From JBFGCT01 sp041581055 (GTDB taxonomy: Bacteria > Actinomycetota > Acidimicrobiia > Acidimicrobiales > Ilumatobacteraceae): 16,695 nt of DNA. Numbering within the stretch: position 1 is the first letter of the stretch; every line of letters starts with the position of its first letter. The stretch is from the NCBI GenBank assembly GCA_041581055.1, contig JBFGCT010000087.1:1-16695 (forward strand). Reading direction: 5' to 3'. Positions 14,176 to 16,695 of this stretch are shown here, piece after piece. Under the pieces are notes generated by a model. The model searched no databases and had not been told where the DNA came from. It saw only the letters and a list, made by a program, of their open reading frames with translations. Position numbers and translations under genes: made by a program.

Positions 14176-15150
14176 TCAGCCGTCCCAGTCGATCTCGGCG
14201 AGGGCGATGCCGGACTCGCCCGCCACGGCGTACAGCATGTACGTCCGCCCGCCCTCCTCGAACACGGCGGGGTCGCGCAGCTGGTTGACCGTGCCGTAGG
14301 CGGTGCTGCGCCGCGACGGTTCGAGCGGGGCGGCGGCGCCCTCCCAGTCGAACTCGGGGCGGAGCACCTCGACGGGGTCGGACGCCGTCCAGTCCGCCCA
14401 GTCCGGCGTCAGCTTGATCGTCGACCACAGGATCGACTCCGGGGCGTCGCCGACGCGGGTCCAGAACACGTGGAGGACGCCGTCGCGCACGACGACCGCC
14501 GAGTGGCGCATCTCGGGTGGGAACAGCGTCGGACCCTCCTCGAAGCCGGACATCCCGTCGGCGCTGCGGGAGAACACTCCGGGCATCGTCAGCGCGTAGG
14601 TCATCCCGTCGTGGGCGAACGCCCGGAGGTACGGCCGGCCGAGCACCTCGGCCCGACCCTCGAAGGACAGGCCGTCGGTCGACGTCGCCGCGCGGGTCAC
14701 CTGCCAGCCGAGCGCGTCGAGGCCGTGGAAGTACATCACGAACCGGCGGCGGGCGTGATCGACGTGGACATCGGGCGACGCGATGTGCGGTGTGGTGGCG
14801 TCGACGAGCAGGTCGTGGGACCAGTCGCTCTCGCCGAAGATCGAGGCGTACGCCTCGGCCAGTTGCCGCATCTGCTCGTCGGTCGCCTCGGGCGGCTTGG
14901 TGAGGAAGCGGCTGTCGGCGAGCAGCAGCGCGCCGGGGACGTGGACCCGCCACGGCCCGAGCAGGTCGTCGGCGTAGGCCATCCGGATGTAGCTGCCCTT
15001 GTGGTCGGCGAAGTAGAGCGAGTATCGGCCGAGCGGGCGCGGGGCCCACGCCGGCATCCGGATCAGCGACGGCCCCTGGATGTTGACCCCGACGCTGGGG
15101 TCGGTGCCGGGCCCGATGATCGGACCGTCGCCGAGCCGCACCACGCGCAT
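14176..15150 (-). CDS. Five-bladed beta-propeller glycosidase-like protein (GH43-like)
   Basis: This 324-residue protein looks like the five-bladed propeller of GH43-type and related glycosidases. It has repeated blade-end patterns: GPSLIRMP (26-33), RYSLYFADHKGSYIRMAYAD (42-61) followed by LLGPW, FVMYFHGLDALGWQVTRAATS, MTYALTMPGVFSRSADG, AVVVRDGVLHVFWTRVGDAP, and the closing QLRDPAVFEEGGRTYMLYAVAG and GIALAEI. No signal peptide is visible, so it should act in the cytoplasm. Catalytic acids cannot be assigned with confidence, and a non-catalytic sugar-binding propeller is possible. On the minus strand TAACTT ends 6 nt before the ATG at 15150, suggesting its own leaderless start, though only 36 nt separate it from the dehydrogenase gene upstream and read-through is likely as well. 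Confidence 0.72.
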   Translation of the reverse strand: MRVVRLGDGPIIGPGTDPSVGVNIQGPSLIRMPAWAPRPLGRYSLYFADHKGSYIRMAYADDLLGPWRVHVPGALLLADSRFLTKPPEATDEQMRQLAEAYASIFGESDWSHDLLVDATTPHIASPDVHVDHARRRFVMYFHGLDALGWQVTRAATSTDGLSFEGRAEVLGRPYLRAFAHDGMTYALTMPGVFSRSADGMSGFEEGPTLFPPEMRHSAVVVRDGVLHVFWTRVGDAPESILWSTIKLTPDWADWTASDPVEVLRPEFDWEGAAAPLEPSRRSTAYGTVNQLRDPAVFEEGGRTYMLYAVAGESGIALAEIDWDG

Positions 15151-15156
15151 CGCGCC

Positions 15157-15162
15157 AAGTTA
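15157..15162 (-). promoter_or_regulatory. -10 hexamer of leaderless glycosidase-like gene promoter
   Basis: TAACTT on the minus strand (within GTTAACTT) lies 6 nt before the ATG at 15150. It sits inside the 36-bp gap after the dehydrogenase stop. No -35 hexamer is apparent. Confidence 0.4.
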
Positions 15163-15186
15163 ACCAGCGGTGGCCGACACCGCCGG

Positions 15187-16164
15187 CTACGCGCGGACGG
15201 GGACCTCGGCGCCTCGCACCTCGGGCTCGTCGTCGACCAGTTCGGCCGGGAAGCCGGGCGCCGTCACCGAGAGCCCGGTCGCGTCCTCCAACCGGCGGAT
15301 CACGCTGTCGGACCATTCCCGCTCGCCGTAGCGGGCGGCCGCGTCGCGGAAGATGTCGATCATCAGCGGGTTGAGCTCGAGGGGCACGCCGACCCTGTCG
15401 GCGATCGACTGGAACAGCCCGATGTCCTTGAGGACGAGGTCCATCGTGAAGCTGATGTCGCGCGACCCGTTGAGGATCACCTGGCTCTCGGTCTCGTGGA
15501 CGAACGAGTTGCCGCTCGAGATCCGGATCGCCTCGTACGTCGTCGCCAGGTCGACGCCGGCCGCCTTCATCGTCGTCAGCGCCTCGGTCACGGCGAGCAG
15601 GTTGGCGGTGGCGAGGTAGTTCGTCATCACCTTGAGGACCGACGCCGAGCCGAGCGGCCCGGTGTGCAGGATGTCCCGGCCGAGGCTCGTCAGCAACGGC
15701 AGCACGCGCTCGAACGTGGCGCGGTCGCACCCGGCGAAGATCGAGATGTTGCCGGTCGCCGCCCGGTGGCACCCGCCCGACACGGGGCAGTCGACCGCCG
15801 CTCCCCCACGGTCGACGACCAGCGCCCCGAGCCGGCGGACCTCGGCCTCGTCGGTCGTCGACATCTCCATCCAGACCGTGCCGGGACGCCAGCCGGCGAG
15901 CAGGCCGTCCGGCGCCTCCATCACCGCCGCGCTGGCCGCCGGCGACGGCAGGCAGGTGATCACGACGGCGGACCGCTCGGCGAGTTCCCGGGGCGTGGCG
16001 ACCGTCGCCGCACCGCCGTCGAGGAACGGCTGCGTCGCCGCCGGGTCGAGGTCGCGGACGGTCAGCTCGACGCCGTTGCGCAGCAGTGAGCCGGCCAGCT
16101 TGCGGCCGACGTTGCCGAGCCCGACGAAGCCGACGGATCCGATGCCGGACGGCTCGCCGCTCAC
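15187..16164 (-). CDS. 3-hydroxyisobutyrate/6-phosphogluconate dehydrogenase-like NAD(P)-dependent oxidoreductase
   Basis: This is a 325-residue beta-hydroxyacid dehydrogenase. The N-terminal Rossmann loop is VGFVGLGNVG (11-20), the substrate block is DCPVSGG (125-131), and the catalytic Lys178 lies in GSASVLKVMTNYLA. The all-alpha C-terminal dimerisation domain follows (NSFVHETESQVILNG, DLVLKDIGLFQSIADRVGVP). The family oxidises or reduces short beta-hydroxyacids such as 3-hydroxyisobutyrate, tartronate semialdehyde or gamma-hydroxybutyrate; the substrate is not decidable. It is about 25-30 residues longer than usual at the C-terminus. The GTG at 16164 overlaps the stop of the HD-domain gene (GTGA), so the two are translationally coupled. 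The frame is open to 16428, but that extension is an Arg-rich shadow of the HD gene. Confidence 0.9.
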   Translation of the reverse strand: MSGEPSGIGSVGFVGLGNVGRKLAGSLLRNGVELTVRDLDPAATQPFLDGGAATVATPRELAERSAVVITCLPSPAASAAVMEAPDGLLAGWRPGTVWMEMSTTDEAEVRRLGALVVDRGGAAVDCPVSGGCHRAATGNISIFAGCDRATFERVLPLLTSLGRDILHTGPLGSASVLKVMTNYLATANLLAVTEALTTMKAAGVDLATTYEAIRISSGNSFVHETESQVILNGSRDISFTMDLVLKDIGLFQSIADRVGVPLELNPLMIDIFRDAAARYGEREWSDSVIRRLEDATGLSVTAPGFPAELVDDEPEVRGAEVPVRA

Positions 16165-16695
16165 GCGACCAGCACCGGCGGCCCGGGCGCGAGCACCGCG
16201 GCGTCCCAGGCCGTCCGGGCGAAGACCGTGCGCACCTCGTCGGCGAACGACCCCAGGTCGTCGATCGGGAAGTCTGGGTCGAACGACGGCTGGTCCCACC
16301 GCGCGCAGAAGTCGCGGCACAGCGCGTACCACGGGTGGTCGGCGAACCGATCGCGGGCGTTCCGGTCGCCGCCCAGGTGATGGGCGAAGTACCAGCTCTG
16401 GAACACGCCGTGTTGCTCGACGACCCACGTCACCTCCTCGCGCACGTAGGGGCGGATCACCGCCGCCGCGATCTCGGCGTGGTTGTACGGCGCCAGCTCG
16501 TCGCCGATGTCGTGCAGCAACGCGGCGACGACCCAGTCGGTGTCGGCGCCGTCGAGCCGGGCCCGGCTCGCGGTCTGCAGGGAGTGCTCCAGCCGGGTGA
16601 TCTTGTACCCGCCGAGCGAGTCGGCGAGGCGGGCCAGCGTGTCGAGCAGCCGGTCGGCGAGCCCGGCGGCGTGCTCCCGCTCGAACCGGTCGAGC
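16161..16695 (-). CDS. HD-domain protein, possible mixed-valent diiron oxygenase or phosphohydrolase (partial, 5' end missing)
   Basis: The last 177 residues are present; the start lies beyond the right edge. Numbering from the first visible residue, probable metal ligands are His37 (LEHSLQTA), His61-Asp62 (AALLHDIGD), His72 (YNHAEIAA), His95 (VEQHGVF) and an Asp at 134 or 139 (RWDQPSFD). This is the H...HD...H...H...D pattern of HD proteins, and the LEHSLQ...ALLHDIG spacing is like that of PhnZ/TmpB-type and MIOX-like oxygenases. An HD phosphohydrolase is the alternative. Tyr30 and Glu36 lie just before the first ligand, where PhnZ-type enzymes bind substrate. It is coupled by GTGA to a hydroxyacid dehydrogenase, so a two-step oxidation is conceivable. 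That is inference; the substrate is unknown. Confidence 0.78.
   Translation of the reverse strand, partial: LDRFEREHAAGLADRLLDTLARLADSLGGYKITRLEHSLQTASRARLDGADTDWVVAALLHDIGDELAPYNHAEIAAAVIRPYVREEVTWVVEQHGVFQSWYFAHHLGGDRNARDRFADHPWYALCRDFCARWDQPSFDPDFPIDDLGSFADEVRTVFARTAWDAAVLAPGPPVLVA

Noticed and set aside
14075..14299. 74-codon plus-strand frame (and a 27-codon frame from 14086) near the GACAAC operators
   Set aside because: The first runs antisense into the glycosidase-like gene, and neither shows an RBS, family resemblance or a start at the right distance from the TACATT hexamer.

Overview
The window is high-GC, gene-dense DNA with strong third-position G/C bias, so almost every real gene casts long open frames on the opposite strand. 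The gene content suggests a free-living high-GC actinobacterium, most plausibly of the Acidimicrobiia/Ilumatobacter type. The reasons are leaderless-style promoters, a secreted protein with a Pro/Thr linker, a monomeric B12-dependent ribonucleotide reductase and a PFK with actinobacterial-style active-site residues. The taxonomic call is inference. I see no rRNA, tRNA, insertion sequence, phage gene or CRISPR array.

Layout. (1) 1-1962, minus: the N-terminal 654 residues of a secreted parallel beta-helix protein that runs into a PPTTT-type linker at the left edge. (2) 1963-2146: a divergent intergenic region with a three-copy 11-bp tandem repeat and a leaderless promoter for mscS. (3) 2147-6364, plus: MscS channel, DUF2207/YciQ-like membrane protein, and NAD-malic enzyme (ATGA overlap with the gene before it). 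(4) 9607-6343, minus: a tightly overlapped set of a DUF2855 protein, an RlmI-type 23S rRNA methyltransferase and an alpha/beta hydrolase; the last overlaps maeA tail to tail. (5) 9608-9729: a divergent control region with four copies of a heptamer arranged as a perfect 14-bp inverted repeat. (6) 9730-12913, plus: nrdJ (adenosylcobalamin-dependent ribonucleotide reductase) and a phosphofructokinase, each with its own apparent leaderless promoter. (7) 13901-12921, minus: an SDR oxidoreductase. (8) 13902-14175: a non-coding stretch of clearly lower GC carrying two GACAAC-N4-GTTGTC operators spaced 21 bp apart. (9) 16695-14176, minus: a partial HD-domain protein, a 3-hydroxyisobutyrate-dehydrogenase-like enzyme (GTGA overlap) and a five-bladed-propeller glycosidase-like protein.

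How they work together. Much of the content is core metabolism: glycolysis (PFK), the malate/pyruvate node (malic enzyme), dNTP synthesis (NrdJ), ribosome modification (RlmI) and osmotic protection (MscS). The less understood parts are the HD-domain plus dehydrogenase pair at the right edge, the DUF2855 gene coupled to an rRNA methyltransferase, and three operator-like DNA elements for which no regulator gene lies in the window. Five gene starts sit 6 or 8 bases after a TAnnnT hexamer, which points to leaderless transcription as a common mode here. I see no wholly new system, but the two operator arrays and the HD/dehydrogenase pair deserve follow-up.
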